64,000 nucleotides of DNA, taken from the NCBI GenBank assembly GCA_963921795.1, contig OY997653.1, positions 1,766,001-1,830,000 on the forward strand, given 5' to 3'. Position numbers and translations under genes: made by a program. Source of the DNA: Nannobrachium achirus. Lineage: Eukaryota > Chordata > Actinopteri > Myctophiformes > Myctophidae. This document shows, one piece after another, positions 33,950-64,000 of the stretch; the stretch's first letter is position 1, and the number at the start of each line of letters is the position of its first letter. The notes beneath the pieces were generated by a model, which was given only the letters and a program-made list of their open reading frames with translations, was not told where the DNA came from and ran no database searches.

Positions 33950-35135
33950 TGTAGGGTTTCCATAGCCCCATATAGAACCTCACCCGTCGCTGCATATTGT
34001 TGTGCCCCGAGAAGATTTCCCCGTGGAGGGGGAGAACGCCTCCAGCGTTTAGTAGAAAACACTTTTCCCGAAATTGTATCCACAAAGTAAAGGTAGTTGA
34101 CGTAGTTCCGAGCTCCCGAATGTTGCATACTGTGACAGTATGCAGCGACGGTTGAAGGTCTATATGGGGCTACGTTCGACCAGAGGAGGCGCTAATGCTG
34201 CCATTCCGGCTGCAACTGTCTTCCAGGCTTGTAAACATTGATTGATTGAAGACTTTATTAGAAGTTTGCATAGGAAAAGGTACAGTTTCATGACGGTACA
34301 GTTCACTGGTACAAGGTCTACTAAAAGGAGATCCATGAAAAGACTAAGCTTATTTCCACTGGAAACCATTGAAGTATCTCATATAACATTGAATGACAGA
34401 CAAATAGAACAGTACTATGCAGTAGATATGCAAAGAAAAACAAAATAGAAGACAGTAAGTCTAAACAAACAGTACAAAGAAGGGGCAGGGGAGGGTAGGG
34501 TTGGGCTAGGTTCTTTTTTTTTTACCAGTTGCGAATGGCTGCTGCCTGTAAGTGGTTTTTCAGGGCAATTTTAAAGGATGCTAGTGATCCACACTCCTTT
34601 GTGGCCTTCGGTAAGGCTTTCCACATTTTGGTGGTATAGCAGAAAAAAGAGTTTGACCCTTTGTTGGTTTTGACTCTGGGTTGAAAGTGATCTGTGGCGC
34701 TGCCTCTGGTGTTGTAATTATGGACATCCTTTAGACCGGCTGACAAAACTAGCGATTTTAAGGGGTTGTTTCGTGCCCTAGTTCATGTTTTATGGACCCT
34801 TGTTAGGTTATCACAGTCTGGGAGCTCGGAACTACCTTTACTTTGTGGATGCAATTTCGGGAAAAGTGTTTTCTACCTAAACGTTGGAGGCGTTCCCCCG
34901 CCCACGGGGAAATCTTTATAGGACCTCGTCTCGGAGCACAACAGTATGCAGCGGTGACGCAATTGTAGTCCTTAGCGGCCATCTTTTGGGTAAAAACACA
35001 GGTGTTTCAATTGTTTGAATGCATAGAACTAATGCTTTACTCCAATCAGAACACCTGTGTAAGGCTGTGTTGACCCAAGAAATGGCCGCTCTTAAAACTA
35101 CATTTGGCACACGCACACCCTATATGGGGCTAGGG
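33950..35135. mobile_element. Foldback element, about 1.2 kb
   Basis: Ends 'gccccatatag' and 'ctatatggggc'. Long inverted arms around 33990-34130 and 34815-34960 ('gaaaacacttttcccgaaat' with its near complement). Flanked on both sides by 'tagggtttccata', a possible 13-bp duplication. The middle (34220-34800) resembles another repeat whose fragment recurs at 42360-42545. Confidence 0.7.
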
Positions 35136-35149
35136 TTTCCATAGCTCTG

Positions 35150-35692
35150 GTCACGTCACCTCCAGTGCTCTGACAGACCCGTCGGCAAATGAATAGACCG
35201 CGTTTTCTCAGCCCCTAAGAACGCTCAACTTGAGTCAAAATAAACAAAACTACTTCACTACTCACCAAACCAAAGGTAGTTTTGTGTTGTTGAAAGTCTA
35301 TTCTCCACGGTGGTGATCCCCTCAGCACCCCACCCAATCTGCAAAATACACTATTTTTGGCATGAAATAAAGTGCATATCCAACTCGACCGCCGCTTATT
35401 TCCGGGTTGTGAACCATGTATCTGCGGTGGCCGCTGGGTGGCTCGAGGTGGGTGCGTTTTATTTCATGACAAAAATAATGTATTTTACAGAGTAGGTGGG
35501 GTGCTGAGGGGCTCACCACCGTGGAGAATAGACTTTCAACAACGCAAAACTACCTTTGGTTTGGTGAGTAGTGAAGTAGTTTTGTTTATTTTGACTCAAG
35601 TTGAGTGCTCGTAGGGGCTGAGAAAACGCGGTCTATTCATTTGCTGACAGGTCTGTCAGAGCGTCACTGGAGGTGACGCGATGTACCAGAGC
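35150..35692. mobile_element. Foldback element, about 540 bp with 230-bp arms
   Basis: Near-perfect inverted arms ('agctctggtcacgtcacctc' to its complement ending 'accagagct'), with a loop of about 80 bp near 35385-35465. It lies 150 bp upstream of the TRIM-2 coding exon, within the 5' intron. Confidence 0.85.
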
Positions 35693-35838
35693 TAGGTTTC
35701 CAGGAAGTACAGTAGCCTGTAGTATATCATTATCAACATTATTATTTTTTTTTTTAATGCTCTATTCCCAATTAGATACATTACTATTTAGCTGTGAGAA
35801 GTTATTCATCCTTTTATCTATTTTCATTTTGTGTAGAC

Positions 35839-37434
35839 ATGGCCAGCATTCTCCTGTCTGAAGAGCAGTTCCTGTGTTCTATCTGTCTGGATGTGTTCAC
35901 TGATCCTGTCACCACTCCATGTGGACACAACTACTGCAAAACCTGCATCACACATTACTGGGACACCAGTGATGTGTGTCAGTGTCCACTGTGTCAAACA
36001 ATCTTCTGCAAGAGACCAGACGTCCTTGTCAATACTTTCATTTCTGAGATGGCTGATCAGTTCAGGAAATCCAAGCAGCTGAACAAAACTCCCAGCACAA
36101 ACCAAGAACCTGCTGAACTAGATGAAGTCTCCTGTGACGTCTGTACTGAGACCAAGCTCAAAGCCTTGAAGTCCTGTCTGGTGTGTCTGGTCTCCTACTG
36201 TGAGACTCACCTGGAGCCTCATCTGAGAGTCACAGCATTAAAACGACACAAACTAATCGACCCTGTAAAGAACCTGGAAAACTTTCTTTGTAAAAAACAT
36301 GAAAAACCTCTGGAGCTGTTCTGTAAGACCGACAACAAGTGTGTTTGTCAGATGTGCATTAAGTCAGACCACAAGTTACATCAAATCGTTTCTCTGAAAG
36401 AGGCATATGAAGGGAAGAAGGCTGAGCTGGGAAAGACGGAGGCTGATGTTAAGCAGATGATCCAGGAGAGACAAGAGAAGATTCAGGAGGTCACACACTC
36501 AGTACAGCTCAGTAAGAAAGATGCAGACAGACAGACTGCAGACAGTGTGCAGGTCTTCACTGCACTGATCAGCTGTATTCAGAGAAGCCAGGCTGAGCTC
36601 ATTGATGTGATTGAAGAGAAGCAGAAAACGACAGAGAAACAGGCTGAAGGCTTCATTAACGATCTGCAACAAGAAATCACTGAGTTAAAGAAGAGAAGCT
36701 CTGAGCTGAAGCAGCTCTCACACACTGGAGACCACCTCCACTTCCTCCAGAACTACCCAGACATCAACACCTCTCCACCCACCAAGGTCAATGTCCATCA
36801 GTATTCATTTGTAGGGACTGTGAAGACAGCTCTGAAGACACTCATTCAGGAGATGGAGAAGAAGCTGTGTGATGCTGAGCTGAGAATGGTCCAGCAATAT
36901 GCAGTGGATGTGACTCTGGACCCTGATGCAGCACATCCCAATCTCATCCTGTCTGAGGATGGAAAACAAGTGAGTCATGGAGATTTGAGGAAGAATCTCC
37001 CAAACAACAAAGAGAGATTCTCTGAAATTACACGTGTCTTAGGAAAACAGAGCTTCTCCTCAGGAAGGTTTTACTATGAGGTTCAGGTTAAAGGGAAGAC
37101 TAGTTGGGGTGTAGGAGTGGCCAGAGAGTCCATCAACAAATCAACCATGCAGAGTCCCAACAGGGGATACTGGTCTATAGAGTTGAGGATTGGAAATGAG
37201 TACAGGGCTCTTACTGACCCTCCTGTCCTAGAGAAGCTCCAGAAGTTGGGTGTTTTTGTGGATTATGAGGAATGTCTGGTCTCCTTTTATGATGTGGAGG
37301 CCAGAGTTCATCTGTACTCTTTCTCTGGCTGCACCTTCACTGACAAACTCTATCCAATCATGAATCCATTATCTAACGATGGAGGTACAAACTCTGCTCC
37401 TCTGATCATCTCTCCTGTCAGTCACACAGATTAG
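35839..37434 (+). CDS. TRIM E3 ubiquitin ligase, tandem paralogue TRIM-2
   Basis: Predicted 531-residue E3 ligase with the same RING (C13, C16, C28, H30, C33, C36, C49, C52), two B-boxes, coiled coil and PRY-SPRY as TRIM-1, again in one coding exon. Start at 35839 follows the acceptor 'ttgtgtag'; the longer in-frame start at 35794 lies in intron sequence. The coiled coil is nearly identical to TRIM-1, whereas the RING-to-B-box linker and the SPRY variable loops (INKSTMQSPNRGYW against INRKQQANNSYW; deletions after the ALT motif) differ clearly. This pattern suits gene conversion plus diversifying selection on the ligand-binding face (inference). The gene lies between the two CPSF3 terminal exons, on the opposite strand. 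Closest to TRIM25/TRIM47-like fish families. Confidence 0.93.
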   Translation: MASILLSEEQFLCSICLDVFTDPVTTPCGHNYCKTCITHYWDTSDVCQCPLCQTIFCKRPDVLVNTFISEMADQFRKSKQLNKTPSTNQEPAELDEVSCDVCTETKLKALKSCLVCLVSYCETHLEPHLRVTALKRHKLIDPVKNLENFLCKKHEKPLELFCKTDNKCVCQMCIKSDHKLHQIVSLKEAYEGKKAELGKTEADVKQMIQERQEKIQEVTHSVQLSKKDADRQTADSVQVFTALISCIQRSQAELIDVIEEKQKTTEKQAEGFINDLQQEITELKKRSSELKQLSHTGDHLHFLQNYPDINTSPPTKVNVHQYSFVGTVKTALKTLIQEMEKKLCDAELRMVQQYAVDVTLDPDAAHPNLILSEDGKQVSHGDLRKNLPNNKERFSEITRVLGKQSFSSGRFYYEVQVKGKTSWGVGVARESINKSTMQSPNRGYWSIELRIGNEYRALTDPPVLEKLQKLGVFVDYEECLVSFYDVEARVHLYSFSGCTFTDKLYPIMNPLSNDGGTNSAPLIISPVSHTD

Positions 37435-37596
37435 ACTAATTTAATCTTCAATTAGTTTTCAATTAAGACGATGTGTCATTCTTACAGATGCATTCTATGG
37501 AGAAAGCAATTTGGATAAAACATTTTTTTTTTGTTATTAGTTGAAGTTTTCTTATAATGCCATGGCCAAAATAGGAAAAAGGTGTTAAAATATATT

Positions 37597-39130
37597 GTAA
37601 GGAATTTGAATCTAGTCTACATTATTTCTTGGTATAATGACTTTGCTTTATTTTTATGCCATTGCATTTTAAGTTCAGTTCAGGTCAACATTCTATTTCA
37701 TTAATGTAAAGGATTAACAATATTTCATTCTCAGAGTTTTGTACTGTAAAGTTTAATGCACCATATGTTATCAAGTATAGAAGTAACTAATTGCAATTAT
37801 AGTACGTGGAAACTCTTTGAATTTTACTTGCTTTGTAGTGCAAAAATAAATCAACTTTAATGAATGACATTCAATGGTGTTTTTTATGTGCTATTATTCT
37901 TATTGTTGCATTACTTTTATCTTCTTATAAACATGTGGTCTGAAGCAGTGGTTGTGTAGCATTTTTGGCTTGAGACCCAAAAGAGAAATGTTGTCTCCCC
38001 AGGACCTGCTAGTAAAAATAGCCAATCTATAATCTGTAAACTCTGCTTTCACTACTTCTCAGAAATGAGACTACAGTATGTATAAGAAAGACTTTTTTTC
38101 TCCACTGTTAAGTGTGTTGAGACAACTTGTGATTTGGCACTGTAATCAAAATTAATTTAATTGTCTCCTCAGCTACAGTACAAAACATGAAACAGAATTA
38201 TGTACAAAAATTCGTGTGTCCCTGCCCTGGTACGAAACCTTTTCAAATTAATGTTTGCAGTCTAATAATTATTCATCAAGTTTGGGAGGTCCTTGTGAAA
38301 ATGTTCAAGAATTAGGAACATAATGGAACATGTCAAGAGTTATTTTGCATCAAAGTAGGAATGCTAACCGTGACATCTAGTGTTGTCATTATGTATACAA
38401 TACCCAAACCAAGTAAGACGAGAGAGCCCAATACATTTTTCAAGATATAGGCTAGAATCTTCTCTAACAAAGGGTTGGGCAGGACATTGAAGGGCTCCTG
38501 TAGTAATATAATGTGGGGTTTTTATTAGTTTTTTATTTGAATGTATCCTGTCTATGTTGTTTAATTTCAAAGTTTAGATATAGCTCCATGCAGTAAATGC
38601 CACTTTATTATTAGCCTATCTTATCCCACGGGGGAACTTCAGTTTTCAGCTTTTTTCTTCAGTTTTCAGCTCACTAACCCAGTGTTTCTCAACCACTGTG
38701 CCTGGGGACCTTTGGTGTGCCCCTAAGAAGGAGTGTGCCCCTCGAAACTGCTTGAAAGCCAGTATTGTATTTATAATTTTAAAAATGATTTAAAATAGTG
38801 AAAACAGCCGATCTACAAGCATCTGCTGTTTTCACTACTGTTGTGTGACAGCCTTGTATGATGAAGCAGGGCTTTACTTTCCGAAGAAACGTACAAATTT
38901 GAAACTTGGAGATACACGGTTTCTTCCCGACAGTGACGATATTTACACCCCCGTATTATGTTGGTGTGCCCATGGATTCTTGGGACATGAAGTGTGCCCA
39001 TGCTGAAAAAAGGTTGAGAAACACTGCACTAACCATTCAGCTATGTTTGCCTGCCATGTGATGACACTGACCATGATAGCCTACTAACATGATACTATCA
39101 TTCAGTTATCTGTCTCTCCAATAAACTTCA
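37597..39130. repeat. TRIM-2 3' flank (copy 2)
   Basis: Matches copies 0 and 1. An AATAAA at about 37846 could serve TRIM-2 polyadenylation. Confidence 0.75.
38680..39026. mobile_element. hAT MITE, orthologous insertion in copy 2
   Basis: Same ends and same duplication CACTAACC (38672-38679, 39027-39034) as 24270-24871 but without the LINE tail. It contains a hairpin module (38794-38842) and a TATCGTCG-type MITE end. Confidence 0.9.
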
Positions 39131-40282
39131 TTGCTTCCAATTCCCCATTTTATTGTACTTGTACTTTATTCTGATAGTAATCATTGCTGTAGTGGGAGTC
39201 TCCCCATCTCTATAATGAAGAGGAAAATACATTTTATGTTAAAGAGCTGGAGAGACTGGGAAACTTCTGTTAGTGATGACTATAAGAATATAGAGCTATT
39301 TAACTTATTTCAACAAAAGAAATGTCACGTATGCTACATTTAAATGACTGTTTTGTTACATATAACAGAGAAATTCTGTATGTATATTATATTTTCAACA
39401 CACTTGCTTTTCCTTACAGCCAGCGAGTCACAATCACAAATATTAACTAACAGTTCTAATAATAACTGGAGTTATAGTTAATATACGCAACATAACAAAA
39501 CCACTTCCTGGAGGAGACACAATGGACAGTCAAAAAATATTTATTTCACTGTAAAGGAATTCATTTAACAATTATATTCATTTTATAGAAAACAAGAAAA
39601 GTACAAAAACAAAACTGGTGTGAAATATCAATATCAACCGAGAATGATTCCTTTGGAATCATGTTCTAAACAAAGACTCCCGATCTTTGTTTTCCTAAGG
39701 CAACAGATTCACAAAATGGATGTTTTTATGGGTTTGTGTGTCAGATTGTGTAAATGTTAATGAAGCATTATGATGTCACATTATACTCACATGTTAATGA
39801 AGCATTATGATGTCATTATACTCACATGTTAATGAAGCATTATGATGTCATTATAATCACATCCTACACTTTACATCCCCAAATCTACACCTTTAACATG
39901 TCAAGACCTGAGGGAGATTCTACCAATCATCTGTCGAATCTATAAAACTCGTACTTTTCGGGATTTAAATTCAAAAGTAACAGATCGACAAGCTCGAAAC
40001 GCATTGTTTTGCGCAGCGTTTCGCGCGTGTAGATCTGCTACTTTTGTGTGACACTGTCGTATGATCAAGGGTTAAAGGCCAGTACATGCTCCTTTCCGAC
40101 ATTCAAACTTTTTCTTCTGACAGGGAGGTGATGTGTAACCACAAGTTGATGTCATTCCGAACTTCTGACAGTCAGTCTGTCCAAAACTGGTGATTTTTGG
40201 ACAGACTTCTTCCTCCGTCGGGGCAGAAATCGCTACGTTTTTTCTTTCGTAAATTAACGCCCTACTTGATCATACTACAGCG

Positions 40283-40732
40283 TAGGGGTGGGCGATATGG
40301 AAAAAGACAATATCACAATATTTCCCCAAGCTGTATCACGATACATGATTTTATCACGATTTTGTTTTTTATGGTTATTTTTCAAGTTATTCGACAAAAA
40401 CTAGACTCTCTGGGTTCCTTTTGGGAGGTCTAAATTGAACTTTACAAGTATGTAACTCTGACAGTATACAAATGAGGGTCCATTTGGTTCCATTTTAATA
40501 CTGTCAGAGTTAAGTGGAGAACCTTGACATTTTAAAGTTTGAGAACCACTGATTTAGACCAAAATGCAGGTTTAAATTGAATTCTGCAATGAATCTCTGT
40601 ATTAACGATTAAACAGGATTTCTTACAAGGCTCCCTCAATTGTATCACGATATATAGGATACCTCTGAAAAGGCATATCGTGGAGACATTGTATCGTCTC
40701 AAAGATAATTATCACCATATCGCCCACCCCTA
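40283..40732. mobile_element. hAT-like MITE, 450 bp, duplicate
   Basis: Same element and same CTACAGCG target duplication as 31126-31575. Confidence 0.92.
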
Positions 40733-40993
40733 CTACAGCGTCGCACAAAAACATTAAAAGTAGCAAAAGCATCAAGCTCAAGCTTGTTGATCTGCTACTT
40801 TTGAATTTGAATCCTCAAAAGTTAACAATTTTGGAAATAAAGAGGATTCCACCCGACCAGAGATGATGCATTGTGGTCTTTATGAGCTCAAATAGAAAAG
40901 GTAGGGGGAAGAAAGCTCTCCGTCTCTCGTTTCCGGGTCTGAATGAGGCTGTGATGGCGGGAGGAGGAGCCAGAGGGGGCGTGTCTGGTCCAA

Positions 40994-60914
<19,921 letters not shown>

Positions 60915-60918
60915 CTAT

Positions 60919-60919
<1 letters not shown>

Positions 60920-60995
<76 letters not shown>
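60920..60995. repeat. (CAGA)n microsatellite at a splice acceptor
   Basis: On the minus strand this is (TCTG)n ending 'ctctctatag', the pyrimidine tract and acceptor of CPSF3 exon 60914-60816. Confidence 0.9.
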
Positions 60996-61050
60996 GGGTT
61001 GTCAGAATCATGAAACGTTACTTGATGATTCATTGCCATCATATCTGCGA

Positions 61051-61610
61051 TAACGGGTACACATTATTGTGTATTATTATTTTACGCTTTAACTATAGGA
61101 AAAATAGCAGATATACAAGCTCACAGCGCGGCACCGAGTGCCGCGCTGCGAGCTTTTAGATCTGCTATTTTTTTTTAAATCGTGATAATTTGTCTTTTGA
61201 ATCCTTCTAAGGTTTTTTTAAAAACCCTATGTTTCTATGTCAGCTATCTGGCCAGCCATCGTCAAAGAAAAGGTCCTTTTCACTTAAATGGAGCTCAGTT
61301 AGTCTGTTCTTGAGAGACTAATATATATGTCAGTGGTGCTCAAACCTTTTCATGTGAAGGACCGCCAAAATGATATTTATTTGGCCACGGACCCCCATCT
61401 CAAAATATTTAGTTTCAGGGACCACCCAGAAGCAAAATTTGAGTTACAAACGATCGCTTTGAAAATACATATATTCAAAGATTTGCACACATTTTCACGA
61501 CTTTTTCAAAAATAGCAGATCTACAAGCTCGCAGCGCCGCGCTGCGAGCTTGTATATCTGCTATTTTTCACTGGTTAAAGCATTCAATAATTCTAGGCCT
61601 AAATGGGTTA
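61051..61610. mobile_element. Composite MITE, complete, reverse orientation
   Basis: Starts 'taacgggtacacattattg' and ends 'ttctaggcctaaatgggtta'; GC-rich hairpin at 61100-61171 and another at 61507-61568. The clearest full copy of the family (560 bp). Confidence 0.8.
61100..61171. repeat. Palindromic hairpin module, GC-rich subtype
   Basis: Same arms and loop as 41161-41226 with one arm change. Confidence 0.8.
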
Positions 61611-61619
61611 ACAATTTAA

Positions 61620-62280
61620 TTGTGTTTCTTGTATTGAACATTGGATCATATAAATACAAATTACACGGATGCGTTTGCCTTTTTAGGCTTTGTAAATACC
61701 GTAAATATTTCACAGGGCAGATCTGACCTATCAAAAATAAATAATGAACTATGGCCAAAACAGGCCATCTTTGATAACTGTATTCTTTGTGGTTATAACC
61801 GATCTACAAACTCATGATGCGTCGCAAGCTTGTAGACCTGCTATTTCTACCATTTTTGAAAATGTATAAAAAAACATTCAACTCAATGGAAACTATTCTG
61901 ATGGTTAGTCAAAAATAATTGTGTTTATCGAATAATTGGCAAATATGCAACAATCATGACAGGCCTAACAATATTAGTTTTCTTTCTTTTCTTCTATTTT
62001 TTTTACCCTAAAACAACCATTTCTCTTGTGTGGACAACACAAGTTCTATTATTCAAATTGTACTATACACACACACATCGGTATCGGCTTTGCTGATCTA
62101 CATGCTAGATCAGGTATTTTCACAATATTTATCTGAGGGACTGAATGTAACCTCAGCTTCAACTCCTACAAGTTGAATTTGATACTGAAGGACCTCAGCC
62201 TGCAATCTCCTAATGTTTATACTTAACCCTTTCCAAGCCACGGGGAGCCCCTTAATATTAAAACCGTACTATTTCGGACT
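61620..62280. other. Intergenic or intronic AT-rich interval
   Basis: Contains hairpin relics at about 61797-61852 and 62090-62122. No upstream CPSF3 exon was found here. Confidence 0.4.
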
Positions 62281-62286
62281 TCCTAG

Positions 62287-62760
62287 GGGGGGGGGGGGGG
62301 GGGGGGGGTCTCAGCCGCTCGTCTTTTCCCGTACTTTCCCGTATTTACCGAAATAAATGATTTTCATCCGAAAATCGGCGATCGTCTAACCTTCCCTAGT
62401 CACCACTCGTGCATCGATAGCTCTCGCTGGTCTGACATGAAGCAGAAGTGATGTCATGGCCCTTTCCTTCTCCAAGGCAACTTCCCCCTTTCGGTTACTG
62501 TCTGTACACGAGTGCTTCTACTGCAGCCGTGCTGGGGGCTATGCTAGCAAAACTTTTCAGTTCTACTCTTGAGTCACACGTGGATTATTTGAGGGGACAT
62601 TTACGTGAATGGATCGCGCACGCGAAACGCACGGGGACATGATGCGTCAGCCGAATCTCCCACTCTAAGCCAATGCAGATTGAGAATTTCACTGGGAACT
62701 GGGGTGAGTATACAACGGGGGATCGCGGTATGGTAATGGGGGATGAAGACCACGTGATAT
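62287..62760. other. G homopolymer followed by unique-looking sequence
   Basis: A run of over 20 G at 62287-62308, then about 450 bp with short frames and no recognised protein. Confidence 0.35.
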
Positions 62761-62962
62761 AGCGCTGGATGTCTGGTAAAATGAAAAAAAAAATGTGAAA
62801 CTTGGAGATACGAGGTTTCCACCCGACAACGGCGATATATACAGTACGTAAATGCTGCTACAGTAACACAATAAATAGAGGAATTTATGGATTTGACGCT
62901 GTGATCGGGAATATCGATATCGGCAGATACTGATTCCAGTTGATCGTGATCGGAGCATCTCC

Positions 62963-62965
<3 letters not shown>

Positions 62966-63019
<54 letters not shown>
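62966..63019. repeat. (CA)n microsatellite
   Basis: About 27 units next to a hAT-type GATCGG fragment (62900-62965) and a TATCGTCG-type MITE end (about 62795-62840). Confidence 0.9.
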
Positions 63020-63022
<3 letters not shown>

Positions 63023-63059
63023 TTTTTGCTACATACTGAGGACTTTACATTGACTTCCA

Positions 63060-64000
63060 TTCATTAAGTGTGCCTGCTATGCAATAGCAAAACACTTATT
63101 GTAATCCGCCATACTTAAGTCAGTAAGTCATGTTCTGGCAAATTTCGGCGCGTAATAACTGCCGCACGATTTACACCACCCCCGCAATTTATACATCAAA
63201 ACGTGCGGCTCGGCCGGGAATGGGGTGCTATTACTTTTCTTTCCGATCCGCGTTACCATGGCGACGTAATTCGCAAAAAACGACGCCCAAAAACCCCATT
63301 GACTTAGAATGGGGGACTCCGAAAAAAACCCAGAAACTTTGGCGCCACATAACTCTGCCATACTTTTGCCTAGCAACGTGATTTAAACTTTAAAATGCAC
63401 ACACAACTTTGGTCTTTTTCCGGCCAATAGGGATGAGCTGTAATTGATTAAGCCCCGCCCCCTCTGTATTCCTATTGGCTGGCTTTTAAACAGCCACTAC
63501 TCCAGTTCACAGCATGGTACCGTCTTGAAACTTGGTGTCTGGACTTAAACGGCCAATAGGGACTTATTACTTAAGCCCCGCCCCTCTTAAGCCACGCCCC
63601 TATCTTCCTATTGGCTTAGCTTTAAACAGCTTTATCTCCAGTTTGCAGCATGGTACCGTCTCGAAACTTGCTGTGTGTACTTAGATGGCCAATAGGGATG
63701 AGCTGTAATTGATTAAGCCCCGCCCCCTCTGTAACAGGAAGTGCCCTTCGCCAAACAGGAAGTGCCTCTACATCTCATGAACCGTTTGTCGTACAGACGC
63801 GCATATTGCGTCATATGACTTGATTAAGAGTCCTTGACCTTAATTGGGGCCTATTTCGCCAAACAGGAAGTGCCCCTCACCAAACAGGAAGTGACCCTTT
63901 ACCTCGTGAACCGTTTGTCGTACAGACGCATGGATGGCATCAAATGACTTGATTAAGAGTCCTTAACCTTAATTGGGGCCTATTTCGCCAAACAGGAAGT
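63060..64000. repeat. GC-rich repeat block with short direct repeats
   Basis: 'ggccaatagggatgagctgt' (63423, 63688) and 'caaacaggaagtgcccctca'-type words recur several times, as does 'cgtttgtcgtacagacgc'. Runs off the window end. CCAAT motifs recur with each unit. No coding sequence is recognised; it probably belongs to a larger interspersed element. Confidence 0.5.

Noticed and set aside
33950-35135. LTR-like element, because of repeated ends
   Set aside because: The end copies are inverted, not direct, and no gag/pol-like coding is present; it is a foldback DNA element.

Overview
The window looks like repeat-dense teleost fish DNA. Three protein families support this: tandem single-coding-exon TRIM E3 ligase genes of the expanded fish type, a six-cysteine astacin of the fish hatching-enzyme/C6AST group with eight exons, and the 3' end of CPSF3 (pre-mRNA cleavage endonuclease). 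The background is typical of fish: long CA, GA and CT microsatellites, many hAT-like and piggyBac-like non-autonomous DNA transposons with readable target-site duplications, and foldback elements. No convincing LTR or retroviral element was seen.

Layout. 1-11000: repeats, a broken RNF151-like/ZNF106-like fragment pair, and locally duplicated repeat blocks. 11000-14200: a tentative minus-strand multi-exon gene with duplicated exons next to a CpG-rich block. 14200-16900: minisatellites and a 272-bp tRNA-like tandem repeat. 16901-22870: one large foldback element with inverted ends and satellite arms, split by a 3.9-kb piggyBac at a TTAA site. 22975-41150: a tandem array of a {TRIM gene + CPSF3 3' end} unit. 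It holds one gutted unit (only TRIM 3' flank left), one unit with TRIM-1 plus a spare CPSF3 terminal exon, and one unit with TRIM-2 plus the proximal CPSF3 terminal exon. 41100-61000: CPSF3 on the minus strand, with the whole astacin gene nested on the plus strand inside its 14.7-kb last intron. 61000-64000: repeats only.

Main result. The last coding exon of CPSF3 (33 codons plus stop, minus strand) occurs twice, intact with splice acceptors, at 40994-41095 and 31837-31938. The copies differ by one residue (L to V). The second copy was carried along when the neighbouring TRIM gene was duplicated, and the breakpoint lies inside a palindromic MITE. CPSF3 could therefore splice to either terminal exon; TRIM-2 would lie inside the longer transcript.

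Second theme. A palindromic module, with arms reading roughly AGCAGATCTACAAGCTCAC, recurs about 50 times in 64 kb. It sits inside several otherwise different MITE families, in gene introns, and at the duplication breakpoint.

Coordinates of exons come from manual reading of frames and splice sites; family names come from recognised motifs, not from searches.
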